From NCBI GenBank assembly GCA_937889015.1, contig CALARR010000024.1:1-24952 (forward strand): 24,952 bases of DNA, read 5' to 3'. The translations under genes were made by a program, and so were the position numbers. The notes beneath the pieces were generated by a model. It was not told the origin of the DNA. It made no database searches and saw only the letters and a program-made list of their open reading frames with translations. Origin of the DNA: an uncultured Planctomycetales bacterium. Lineage in GTDB: Bacteria; Planctomycetota; Planctomycetia; Pirellulales; Thermoguttaceae. This document shows, piece after piece, positions 7,833 through 15,861 of this stretch (its first letter is position 1; each line of letters starts with the position of its first letter).

Positions 7833-7887
7833 TGTAGCGCTCTTTTCCCTTTCGGAATCGTGGCGACACGCCGCCGGGAACGCTACA
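7833..7887. repeat. Intergenic hairpin between convergent genes
   Basis: TGTAGCG (7833-7839) pairs with CGCTACA (7881-7887). TTCCC (7845-7849) pairs with GGGAA (7876-7880) after a 5-nt bulge on one side. Inside, CGTG-GCGA-CACG (7859-7870) forms a 4-bp stem capped by a GNRA-type loop. It fills most of the gap between two genes that run toward each other. It may be a dispersed palindromic element or a two-way transcription block; there is no U-tract of the usual intrinsic type. Confidence 0.45.
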
Positions 7888-7917
7888 CGTGTTTGCGACA
7901 CGCACCAGCGGCGCGGA

Positions 7918-10449
7918 TCATCTCCGCAAGTCGGCATCGCCGGCCGCGGACGACTGCTGCCACCACTGTTTCCATCGCAAGGCTTGCCGATCAATGTCGG
8001 GCAGCGGCTGGCCATCGACCTGAGCTACGTTCTTGCCGACAACGCGCGGCAAACTCTCCAGGGCCGCGCGGCGCACGGCGGTCCGGTCGTCCAGCAAATG
8101 CACCAGCGTGGCGATGGAACTGGAGTCGCCCACCTCGCCCAGGGCCGTAGCCACCTGCCGCCGGATCTCGGAATCAGTGCTGTACGCCAGGCGATCCAGG
8201 GCCGCCAACCCGGAGAGATCGCCCAGGCGAGCCAAGGCCAGGGCGGCCTCCGCGCGGAGCGATTCGCTGGGTGCGGCCAGAAGTCTTTGCAGGGGTTGTG
8301 GGTCGTTCAGCGTCCCCTGCACCCCCAGACCGGCAATCGCGGCCGAAACCACCGAGCGGTGGACGTCGTCCAACGCCGCCACAAGCACCGGTACATGGCG
8401 CGGAGCGGGATGCCGGGCCAGGTGCTGGCAGGCGCGCCGTCGCACCTCCGGATTCGGATGACTGCAGCCGGCGTAGGCCAGGGCCGCGGCCTCGGGCCCC
8501 GGACATTGGTCTACGGCCATCAGCGCGCTGCGCCATATCAGGGTGTCGGACTGGCGCAGCATAAGCGTCCCTAGCCGTGCCAGCGCCAGCCGTGGCAACG
8601 GTTGCTGCTGCCCCAGTTCGGCCAGCGACTCGGCCGCCGCTCTGCGCTGCACCAGATCCTCTTGCCCCAGTTCTTCGATGCGTGCAAACACCGGCGAACG
8701 TTTGGGCAGCAACTCGCGATACACGATCTCGGGCAGCGGCGTCTGCCGCTGGAATACGACGCACTCCAGCACGGGGATCATATCGGCGTCCAAGGCCGCC
8801 AGGGCTTCGCACGCCTCTTGCCGGTCTGTACTCGGGGATGCGGCCAGGCGCGCCAGCAGTTGCTCGGTCCGAGTCAGCGTCTCGGCCGATGGGGCAACTC
8901 TGCCCTGCCCCTGGTCGATCGCCTTCTGTGCCGCATCGCTTTGCGCAAAACCCACTTCCTGGCGGAACCGTTGCTCCAATCGCGAGAGCGACTCGCTGCG
9001 GCTTTCCAATCCCGTCTCGGTGGGAAACTCGCTGGCCGGCGGCCAGAGTGCGGCAAGCCGTTGGGCCGCCATGCAGCGCGTGGAGTAACCGGACTTGCCC
9101 ATGGCCGCCAAGAACACAGGACCGGCCAGTTCCAGCGGCCAGGTGTGGATCGACGTCAAGACACGCTGCTGCACTTCAACGCTGGAGTCGTCCAAGAGGG
9201 TTAAGGCCAGCGAAGCGCCTTCGCGGTCGGCCCAGCCCGGCAACGCTTCGGCGATAACCGCCCTCACGCGCCAGCAGGGATCCTTGGTGGCCTCCGGCAT
9301 GGCCTGACGCACGTTCATCCGCGCCAGGGCGGTCACCGCTGCGGCACGCATGGCGTCGGAACCCGACTGGCGCGTTTTCAACAGGAGCGCCTGCGACTGC
9401 GGCCCTCCCAACTGCCCCAGCCCGGCGATGGCCGCCAGGCGCACCGACAATTCCACATCGTTGACGGCCGCGCTGAGCCAGACGCGCGCTTGGGGATGAC
9501 GCTGGGCCGCCACCAGGTGCAGCAGCGCAATCCGCACCAGGGGGCTGCGGTCGGAACGAAGCCGGGTGAGGATTTCGGGCCAATCGGCCTGGCCCGTCGC
9601 GTTCCAGGTCCAGACGGCCTCGGCGCGGACCTTCGGGTTGAGACTGGCCAAGGCCGGCAAGAGGATTGCCGTGTCTTCGGGCCGCGCATGGGCCGCCAGG
9701 CCGCGCAGCAATTCGGCGTGCAGTTCGGCTGGACCGTTGGAGGGCTGCTGCGCGGTGTACGGCTGCAGCAACTCGCGCAAGGAGTCGCCTTGATCGGCAA
9801 GCCCGGCCAAAGCTTCGATTGCCGCGCAGCGCATGGGCAGCGGATGTGTTGTGGTTCGAATCGCGGCCATCAAGACCTTCACTCCGGCCGGGTCGCCAAG
9901 TCGTGCCAACGCGATCGCCGCATTGGCCGCCACCACGGCCTTGGAGTCGCCCAGGGCAGCCAGGAAATCGGGACGTTCGGCGGCTGGCCCGGCCAGCAGG
10001 TCCTCCAGCCCGCGGTGCTGCCATCGCGGCCGAGATGCGAATCCTGCGCCGGAGTTCTCTGCCTGGCCTTCCCCTGGAGCGGTGCCTGGGGAATCGGACG
10101 CCGCCCGGTCCGGCTCCTCAAAGGCGATTCGGAATCGATCGCCGTGCAACGGGACCGGCGACCAGCGGGAATTGGCCAGCACGTCGCGGTGGGCGTTCGC
10201 CACAGGCTGGGCATCGGCCGCGGCGGGCGCCGAGGCGGCGGCCGCCGTCTCGGTCAACGCGAGGTTTGCCGCCGGGCTCGTCAGCCACTGGCAGCCTGCC
10301 AGCCATGGCCAGGCCAACGCCAACACCGCCCAACGCGCGATCGAGTGCGCAGCCCAACCCTCCACCGAAGGCCCGGTCCGGCCATGTGCGGCATGATTAG
10401 CGGTCCGGTCGCAGTCCACAGGCAAATCCTTTTGCCTCACGACGGCCAC
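7918..10449 (-). CDS. Large HEAT-repeat lipoprotein
   Basis: An 843-residue protein. Near the N-terminus a hydrophobic stretch ends in a lipobox (WPWLAGC, Cys53 from the first start), indicating lipid anchoring in a membrane. A low-complexity Ala/Pro linker follows, then from about residue 145 to the end run HEAT/PBS-lyase-type helical repeats. Their recurring pattern is A-ALA-RLGD...V..L...L.D....VR..A. Good examples are AAIALARLGDPAGVKVLMAAI, AAIAGLGQLGG, and the final AEAALALARLGDLSGLAALDRL and ATALGEVGDSSSIATLVHLL. Such solenoids mediate protein-protein binding; no catalytic motif is seen. The GTG at 10449 has GGAG 10 nt upstream. A GTG at 10365 would give a more normal signal peptide but lacks a binding site. 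It follows the exported HEAT-like gene by 46 bp, so the two are probably one operon. Confidence 0.85.
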   Translation of the reverse strand: MAVVRQKDLPVDCDRTANHAAHGRTGPSVEGWAAHSIARWAVLALAWPWLAGCQWLTSPAANLALTETAAAASAPAAADAQPVANAHRDVLANSRWSPVPLHGDRFRIAFEEPDRAASDSPGTAPGEGQAENSGAGFASRPRWQHRGLEDLLAGPAAERPDFLAALGDSKAVVAANAAIALARLGDPAGVKVLMAAIRTTTHPLPMRCAAIEALAGLADQGDSLRELLQPYTAQQPSNGPAELHAELLRGLAAHARPEDTAILLPALASLNPKVRAEAVWTWNATGQADWPEILTRLRSDRSPLVRIALLHLVAAQRHPQARVWLSAAVNDVELSVRLAAIAGLGQLGGPQSQALLLKTRQSGSDAMRAAAVTALARMNVRQAMPEATKDPCWRVRAVIAEALPGWADREGASLALTLLDDSSVEVQQRVLTSIHTWPLELAGPVFLAAMGKSGYSTRCMAAQRLAALWPPASEFPTETGLESRSESLSRLEQRFRQEVGFAQSDAAQKAIDQGQGRVAPSAETLTRTEQLLARLAASPSTDRQEACEALAALDADMIPVLECVVFQRQTPLPEIVYRELLPKRSPVFARIEELGQEDLVQRRAAAESLAELGQQQPLPRLALARLGTLMLRQSDTLIWRSALMAVDQCPGPEAAALAYAGCSHPNPEVRRRACQHLARHPAPRHVPVLVAALDDVHRSVVSAAIAGLGVQGTLNDPQPLQRLLAAPSESLRAEAALALARLGDLSGLAALDRLAYSTDSEIRRQVATALGEVGDSSSIATLVHLLDDRTAVRRAALESLPRVVGKNVAQVDGQPLPDIDRQALRWKQWWQQSSAAGDADLRR

Positions 10450-10463
10450 GCAGTGATCTCTCC

Positions 10464-10486
10464 GCCTTCGATTCCGAATCGAAGGC
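10464..10486. promoter_or_regulatory. Perfect 23-nt palindrome in the intercistronic gap
   Basis: GCCTTCGATTC (10464-10474) and GAATCGAAGGC (10476-10486) are perfect inverted copies around one central base. On the transcript of the leftward operon the hairpin ends directly before the GGAGAG ribosome binding site of the HEAT lipoprotein gene. It could stabilise or process the message, modulate translation, or act as a protein-binding site. No U-tract follows, so it is not a classic terminator. Confidence 0.5.
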
Positions 10487-10495
10487 CTGCGAGCG

Positions 10496-11713
10496 TCAGG
10501 CAGCCTTCTTGAGCCCGTTCTCCAACTCCTCAGCCAGGGAATCCATGCGGCGCAACACTTCGTCTGAGCGGATGTCTCTTTCGTCGAAGACCGCCATCAT
10601 GGCAGTCACCTTTTCCTGCACCTGCGCCACGAAGGCCTGCTGCGCGGGATCGACACCTTTGGCCACGCCGGCGATGCCTTGCGAACAAGCGTAAAGGACG
10701 CTCTTCATGCGCCGCACGGCAGCATCCGGTTGCGCGTCGTTCTTGGCCGTCTGGTAGGCGCTCACAGCCAAGCGGCCCAACGAATTCGCCAGGGCTTCGC
10801 GATTCAGCGCCGTGGCCGACTTGTAGTCCAATCGCCCCATGGCCTGTGCCGCGGCGCGCCGGGCCGTGATGGGGGCCCCTGTGTCGCCGGCCAATTGGCC
10901 CAAGGCCTCGGCCACGGCTTTGAGGTCGCCCGAGCCCCCCACTCCCCCAAGCACCTCGGCCGCCTGGGCCCGCATCCAGCCATTGCCCGCCCCGGACCGT
11001 CCAGGAACACTCTTGGTCGTCAGCACCTTGAGCGCGGCCTGAGCCACGTCGCGCGCCGTTTCCGCATCGCGGATCCCTAGTCGCGCATGCCGACTCAAAC
11101 CCACCAGCGCCGCCACGCGCACCGCGTCGATTTGCTCGGGGGCGTTCAACTGGGCGACCATCACCGGCAGGGCCGCAGGCAACGGTATCGGATCGTCGGT
11201 CGGCTTGGAGGGTTCTTCGAAATTCAGATCGCCAATCATCAACATCGCATTCGCGCGCACCACCGGATGGTAGTTGCCGACCGCGATGCGGCTGCACTCA
11301 TCGAGCAACAGCTTGGTCAGACGGCTGTGAGAGACGCCGCCCTTGGCCATGAACAACTGATTGCGAGTCTCCTTGCGCAGGGCAGCCAACTGGTGCAGAT
11401 TCTCCGGCTGTGTCCAACGTCCCAACGCATAGAGCTTGAAGTAGTCGTTGAAGATCTTCTCACCGGCGGGGTCGAACTTCCCTCCCCGGATCACATCCAT
11501 CGCTTTGACTTGGTTCTTGCGCTGACCGACGTCATAGGGCAAAGCCTCGTACTCCGGCTTGGCTGCAGGGGCTGCCGCGGCAGGCGCCGCGCCCGCCGTA
11601 GGAGTCGCCGGCTGGCCATAACTGGGGGATATGGCAATCACCAAACTCACGATCGCCGACAGGGTCAGTCGAACTGCCAAACGGGAACCGGGGCCGAGCA
11701 AGACGTGCATCAT
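10496..11713 (-). CDS. Exported HEAT-like repeat protein
   Basis: A 405-residue protein with a signal peptide (hydrophobic LTLSAIVSLVIAIS, then SPSYGQ) and an Ala/Pro-rich linker (about residues 35-52). The helical mature domain has HEAT-like features: PVVRANAMLMIGDLNF, VRVAALVGLSRHARLG, MRAQAAEVLGGVGGSG and ARRAAAQAMGRLDY. I see no catalytic residues and cannot assign a function. Proteins of this layout, a secreted all-helical scaffold, are common in planctomycetes. The start is ATG 11713 or the next codon, ATG 11710. It is the first gene of a likely two-gene operon with the larger HEAT lipoprotein downstream, which suggests the two work together outside the cytoplasm as binding proteins. 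It diverges from the deacetylase-like gene across 347 bp. Confidence 0.8.
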   Translation of the reverse strand: MMHVLLGPGSRLAVRLTLSAIVSLVIAISPSYGQPATPTAGAAPAAAAPAAKPEYEALPYDVGQRKNQVKAMDVIRGGKFDPAGEKIFNDYFKLYALGRWTQPENLHQLAALRKETRNQLFMAKGGVSHSRLTKLLLDECSRIAVGNYHPVVRANAMLMIGDLNFEEPSKPTDDPIPLPAALPVMVAQLNAPEQIDAVRVAALVGLSRHARLGIRDAETARDVAQAALKVLTTKSVPGRSGAGNGWMRAQAAEVLGGVGGSGDLKAVAEALGQLAGDTGAPITARRAAAQAMGRLDYKSATALNREALANSLGRLAVSAYQTAKNDAQPDAAVRRMKSVLYACSQGIAGVAKGVDPAQQAFVAQVQEKVTAMMAVFDERDIRSDEVLRRMDSLAEELENGLKKAA

Positions 11714-11779
11714 GACCTACATCCGAGGAACGCAAATTCCAGTGCCGAACGGCTTTGGGTAGACAAACGGACAATCTAT

Positions 11780-11809
11780 AGGGTACCACCCCGGACGGAA
11801 CGATGTCAA
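11780..11809 (-). promoter_or_regulatory. Candidate promoter of the HEAT operon
   Basis: On the minus strand a perfect TTGACA -35 box (11804-11809) is followed after 18 bp by TACCCT (11780-11785), a poor -10 box. A better TATAGA overlaps it at 11775-11780 but is 23 bp away. The perfect -35 is the main support. Confidence 0.35.
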
Positions 11810-11860
11810 GCTGTGCCGCCTTGGGATACTGGGGTGAATGGACGGTCTCGGGCTGTCCCT

Positions 11861-11890
11861 TTGACGAGCGTCACCTCGACCGCCTAAAGT
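11861..11890 (+). promoter_or_regulatory. Candidate promoter of the deacetylase-like gene
   Basis: TTGACG (11861-11866) and TAAAGT (11885-11890) are separated by 18 bp, a plausible sigma-70 pair with five of six and four of six consensus bases. It points toward the deacetylase-like gene. Confidence 0.4.
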
Positions 11891-12060
11891 ATTGTTGTGC
11901 AAGTCCTTCGAGTCGCTCTCGGAATGGCCCTGCTGCCGCATCTGCCGACCGCGCAAGGCCGGCCTCGGCCGATGGAGAGAAGGGTTCGGCGAGGTGCCTG
12001 GCCCTGGCCAGAATGGCACGGCAAAGACCGGCGACTCCCACCTTGGGAAAGAACTCGAAC

Positions 12061-12999
12061 ATGACGTTGCTGTACTGCGACCCCCGTTTCCTGGATCACG
12101 AGACAGGGCCCACCCCGGAGAATGCCAGCCGTGTGCGCGGCGTTGCGGCACGCCTGCAGGAGGCGGGGCTGTGGGCGCGCTGCCAGCGTCCGACCTGGGA
12201 GCCGGCTTCACGCCGAAGATTGGGCCGCGTGCATTCGTTGAGCTACGTGGATTCGCTGTGGTCGCTGGCAAAATCGGGAGGAGGCGAGCTGGAAGAAGAG
12301 ACCGTCGTCAGCCCGGCCTCCTACGAGGTGGCCCTGCTCGCCGCCGGCTGTGTTTGCGACGCCACCGAGCGGCTTGTTCGCGGCGAGGACCGCCGTGCGT
12401 TGTGTCTGGTGCGACCGCCCGGCCATCATGCCTTGTTCAACCAGGCCATGGGCTTCTGTCTGCTGAACAACGTGGCTATCGCCGCCAAGGTCGCTTTGGA
12501 GGAGTTGGGGGTCGAACGCCTGTTGATCGTCGATTGGGACGTACATCACGGCAACGGGACGCAAGACATGTTCTGGGAAGATCCACGCGCCGGATTCCTG
12601 TCGATTCATCGTTCTCCGTTCTACCCCGATACAGGCGCAGCCGACGAGACGGGCCACGGTCCCGGACTAGGCACGACCCTCAACTTGCCCATCGCCTATG
12701 GCACGCCGCGCGAGGAGTATCTGCGGTCGTTCACGAGTCACCTTGCGCAGTTCGCCGCGCAAATCCGTCCGCAGATGATCTTCATCAGCGCCGGATTCGA
12801 CGCGCACCGCGAGGATCCCATCGGCGACCTGGGGTTGGAGACGGAGGACTATGGCGTGATGACGCGCGCCGTACTCGACGCGGCCGACGCCTACGCCCAG
12901 GGACGTGTCGTCAGCGTGTTGGAAGGGGGCTATAACCCGCCCGTGCTCGCCGACTGCATCGCCCTGCACCTGGCCGAAATGGTCGCCCGGGATCAATAG
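12061..12999 (+). CDS. Histone deacetylase-like (class II / HDAH-type) zinc hydrolase
   Basis: A 312-residue cytosolic enzyme of the arginase-deacetylase fold. Bacterial members remove acetyl groups from acetyl-lysine, polyamines or other acetylated amines. All active-site elements are seen: the His pair His122-His123 in RPPGHHA, GFCLLNNVAIAA, zinc ligands Asp160 and His162 in DWDVHHGNGTQ, zinc ligand Asp247 in SAGFDAH, and the transition-state Tyr291 in LEGGY. It should be active. The RPPGHHA and DWDVHHGNGTQ forms are closer to class II/HDAH enzymes than to AcuC. The ATG at 12061 gives the normal family N-terminus (LLYCDPRFLDHETG); upstream codons in frame do not resemble the family. The last 7 bp overlap the end of the opposing TIM-barrel gene. 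The substrate is unknown. Confidence 0.92.
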   Translation: MTLLYCDPRFLDHETGPTPENASRVRGVAARLQEAGLWARCQRPTWEPASRRRLGRVHSLSYVDSLWSLAKSGGGELEEETVVSPASYEVALLAAGCVCDATERLVRGEDRRALCLVRPPGHHALFNQAMGFCLLNNVAIAAKVALEELGVERLLIVDWDVHHGNGTQDMFWEDPRAGFLSIHRSPFYPDTGAADETGHGPGLGTTLNLPIAYGTPREEYLRSFTSHLAQFAAQIRPQMIFISAGFDAHREDPIGDLGLETEDYGVMTRAVLDAADAYAQGRVVSVLEGGYNPPVLADCIALHLAEMVARDQ

Positions 13000-13949
13000 G
13001 CGCGGACCAGCTCTTCCAGGAACAATCTGGCCCGTTTGGCTTCGGCCAACAGGTGCGGCAGTTCGCCGGGCGTGAGGCACTCGACGACCAGGTCGCCCGA
13101 GGTGAAACCACCTTGGCGGAGGCGTGCCAGTACGGCCTTGAAATCCACCTTGCCCGTGCCGGGAGTGAGAGAGACTTCGCCCTGGTACTTGGGCGGCTTG
13201 GCGTTGGGGGGTAAGGGCGTCGATCGCGTAGGCGAATAGTCCTTGATGCTCCAGCCGCTGACTTTGCCGTCCAGGGCCGCGGCCTCGCCGACCGGGTCCA
13301 GCTCGCCATTGGAATAGTAGTAGATATTGCCGGCGTCGTACCAGGCAGTGAAGTTCTTCTTGCCCACCAGATCCAGGCACTTGCGGCAATCGGCGGTCGT
13401 GGCGTTCATTCCGCCATGCGGCTTGAGGGTCAGGAGGAGGTTCTTCTCGGCGGCGTAGTCGCAGCACTCGGCGATCGCCTTGTAGTAGACGTCGAAGAGC
13501 TTCTCGTCGCCGACGCCGCCCATCAAGAGGCTGCTGGCCCCGGCTGCGACGCAGCAGTTGATGAGGTTCTTGAGCCCCTCGATGCCGGCCTCCAGCGACT
13601 TGTTGACGGGGATCGCACCGCCCCACACCGAGGAAACGCGCATCCCGCGCTTCTGGACCTCCTGACCGATCTGCGCCGCCTCTTCCGGCGTGGTCTGCAC
13701 GGAGATGACCAGTTTGTTCTTGCCCGTGGTGGTCATCAATCCCAGGTACTTGTACCCGGCCTCGGCCACGGCATCGGCCGCCACCAGCCAATCGAACTGG
13801 GACCAGGGACGCGTGTAGCAGCCGATTTTGTAGGCGGGTTCGGCTGCGGCTGCGGCCGAGGTTAATAGGCCAGGGGCGGCCAGAGCGGCCGTGGCGATGC
13901 CTGCCGAGCGGGCCAGGAAAGTCCGGCGAGGGAATCGATCCGAACGCAT
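12993..13949 (-). CDS. Tat-exported sugar-isomerase-like TIM-barrel protein
   Basis: A 318-residue protein with a twin-arginine signal (RRTFLARSAGIATAALAAPGLL), so folded export by Tat is expected. The mature part is a xylose-isomerase-like TIM barrel (AP_endonuc_2 / sugar phosphate isomerase-epimerase family). Family metal ligands are only partly kept. The usual Glu of L-E-N-H is Lys176 in LKPHGGM, His178 is present, Asp205 sits in YDAGN, the His of H-x-K-D is Ser234 (SIKD), and Glu290 is present in VVECLTPGE. The KPH form is, in my recollection, recurrent in planctomycete paralogues. The ATG at 13949 is preceded by AAGGAG at 8 nt. It lies 56 bp after the cyclase gene on the same strand and may be its third operon partner. 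Reaction and substrate are unknown. Confidence 0.85.
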   Translation of the reverse strand: MRSDRFPRRTFLARSAGIATAALAAPGLLTSAAAAAEPAYKIGCYTRPWSQFDWLVAADAVAEAGYKYLGLMTTTGKNKLVISVQTTPEEAAQIGQEVQKRGMRVSSVWGGAIPVNKSLEAGIEGLKNLINCCVAAGASSLLMGGVGDEKLFDVYYKAIAECCDYAAEKNLLLTLKPHGGMNATTADCRKCLDLVGKKNFTAWYDAGNIYYYSNGELDPVGEAAALDGKVSGWSIKDYSPTRSTPLPPNAKPPKYQGEVSLTPGTGKVDFKAVLARLRQGGFTSGDLVVECLTPGELPHLLAEAKRARLFLEELVRAY

Positions 13950-14005
13950 GCGGCGATCTCCTTGTGAGCGGATGGTGGAACAGCTCGTTGTGCCAAAGCT
14001 GGCAG

Positions 14006-15802
14006 TCACTTGGTTGCCAGCGGGATAACACCGTCCCAGCCGGGAGGCGGGGTGCGGTTGTGCTGGGCAATGAACACGATCAGGAAGTCTTTGACCCGAT
14101 CGCTGGCCGGAATGCGGTGCAACAACTCGAAGGCACGCGACCAGCGCCCGGCCAGAAAGTGGTCCAGAGCCGACTCATAACAGGCCAGGTCGCCGTCGTT
14201 GAGGTCTGGATACTCCGTGGCTGGCGGCAGCAACTCGCTGACCTCCAGGGGCGTGTCCATCCCGTAAGGCTTGACCACGGCCACGCGCCGTACGCGCGCG
14301 ATGTCGGGGCTCACCCGGCCGCGCAGGGCCGTCGCCGTGGTCTGATCGAGCAGGATCGGGGCGCGCAGGATCTTGGTCATACCTTCCAGACGCGAGGCCA
14401 GGTTGACCACCGGACCAAAGACCGTCACCTTCACCTGGTCGACCGTGCCGATCTTTCCGGCCACGGCCTTGCCCGTGGCGATGCCGATCCCGGCGCGGAA
14501 GCCGACCAAGGGGCTCTCGGGATCTTGCGCCACTTCGCGGAAATTGGCGCCCACGGCCAAGGCCGCACGGCAGCAACGAAAGACCGAGTCGGGATGCGCC
14601 ATGGGCCAACCCCAGAAGCCCATGGCCGCGTCGCCGTGGAAGTCGCCGACCACGCCGCCCTGTTGGCGAATATGGTGGGTCATCACGCCCAGGGCCTCGC
14701 TGACGCGCTGCAACAGGCCCAAAAGGTCGTCGGCGTGCTGCTCGCTCTTGCGCGAGAAGCCGCGCAGGTCGCAGAACAACACCGACACTTCAGCCTCGTG
14801 CGGAGCCAGAACCAGTTCCGGGTCTTCTACGGAAAGTGTTTCCAGGACCACCGGGGAGAAGAACTGCCGCAGGCTGGCATGCTGCCGCTCCAAGAGACGC
14901 ATGTGCCGCAGGGAGCGGAGGGTCGTGGCCACCAACTCGGCAAACTTCACATCCTCGCGCAGATCGTCGGGGTCGGAGGTGCTGGGCATGCCCGGCGTCT
15001 CCATGCCGAACCGGCCGGAAACATACAGGATCCAGCCGGGGCAGGACTTGCCGCAGACCGGGGTGCAGAAGGCCCAGTCCACGTTCTCCACCTCGGTGAA
15101 TCCTTGGGCCGTATCGCGTCCCATGCCGCGCCACACGTGCAACACGCTCTGCCGCTGGCGGAGCGATTCGAGAATCAAACCCTGGCTGGGTTGAAAGTCG
15201 CGGCCAATGACGAGTCGTTGATCCCAATGCAGGATCTTGATCGGCGGGCGACCCTCAGCGAAACCGCCCGGCGGCTCCTCCGCGGAGACGACCGCCGCCG
15301 AATCCGCGCGCGGAATCCCGGCCATCAGCATGCTCACCAGGCGCACGATCAATTCTTCGTCGCTGGCCGCGCCGGAGAGTACGTCGGTCAAACGGACCAG
15401 GACTTCGATGCGGTGATCCGGATTGCGGAAGGGGATCTGCCGCAGGAACTGGGCGCTGTAGGAGTGCTGCTGGATGGGTTGCGGGGCGTCGGCCGTGATG
15501 CTCACGCGCTGATTGACCAGCGTAAAGGTGGTCTGGCCGATGACGAAGTGTTCGCCGGGGCGGAGGCTGAATCGCGGCGACTGCTTGCCCCGAAAGAAGA
15601 CCGGGTTGCTGGAAGAGACCAACTGCGTCACGCGGAGCTGGTTGTCGCTGCACAGCAGACGCACGTGCTGCCGCGAGACGTGCAGATCCCAGGGCACGGA
15701 CCACGCCCCGGCAGCCCGGCCCAGGATCACCGGCTGATCCTCCGGCAGACCGCGCCGCCAGCGTTGCTGCGGCTCAACACCCTGGGCAATCAAGTCGGGC
15801 AT
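14006..15802 (-). CDS. FHA-GAF-class III nucleotide cyclase
   Basis: A 598-residue soluble signalling protein. An N-terminal FHA domain (about residues 10-100, with GR...SRQHVRLL, the phosphothreonine-binding Arg and Ser-x-x-His) is followed by a GAF-like region (about 130-290), a short linker helix, and a class III cyclase domain (about 330-510). The metal-binding aspartates are Asp345 (FCDLRGFS) and Asp391 (DFHGDAAMG). The transition-state residues are Asn467 and Arg471 (VVNLASRLEG). The usual adenine-selecting Lys is Asp387 and the usual Asp of G-D-x-V-N is Pro464, so the substrate (ATP, GTP or none) is uncertain. I use the ATG at 15802. A TTG at 15865 overlaps the stop of the kinase gene as TTGA and would add 21 residues. 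Tight coupling to the kinase gene is the main functional clue. Confidence 0.88.
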   Translation of the reverse strand: MPDLIAQGVEPQQRWRRGLPEDQPVILGRAAGAWSVPWDLHVSRQHVRLLCSDNQLRVTQLVSSSNPVFFRGKQSPRFSLRPGEHFVIGQTTFTLVNQRVSITADAPQPIQQHSYSAQFLRQIPFRNPDHRIEVLVRLTDVLSGAASDEELIVRLVSMLMAGIPRADSAAVVSAEEPPGGFAEGRPPIKILHWDQRLVIGRDFQPSQGLILESLRQRQSVLHVWRGMGRDTAQGFTEVENVDWAFCTPVCGKSCPGWILYVSGRFGMETPGMPSTSDPDDLREDVKFAELVATTLRSLRHMRLLERQHASLRQFFSPVVLETLSVEDPELVLAPHEAEVSVLFCDLRGFSRKSEQHADDLLGLLQRVSEALGVMTHHIRQQGGVVGDFHGDAAMGFWGWPMAHPDSVFRCCRAALAVGANFREVAQDPESPLVGFRAGIGIATGKAVAGKIGTVDQVKVTVFGPVVNLASRLEGMTKILRAPILLDQTTATALRGRVSPDIARVRRVAVVKPYGMDTPLEVSELLPPATEYPDLNDGDLACYESALDHFLAGRWSRAFELLHRIPASDRVKDFLIVFIAQHNRTPPPGWDGVIPLATK

Positions 15803-15861
15803 AATGGCAGGTGGTTGGAACGTTGGGCGGGATGCACGAGCCGGGCCGCGGCCGGTTCCGG

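Larger units (their letters stand above)
11714..12060. other. Divergent promoter region, HEAT operon / deacetylase-like gene
   Basis: No gene is supported in these 347 bp, although a plus-strand frame stays open through part of it. It carries a candidate promoter for each direction, listed separately. The leader of the deacetylase-like gene would be about 165 nt long. I see no riboswitch-like structure in it that I can name. Confidence 0.5.

Noticed and set aside
9490..10512. Open frame of 340 codons on the plus strand
   Set aside because: Antisense to the HEAT lipoprotein gene, which has a lipobox and regular repeats.
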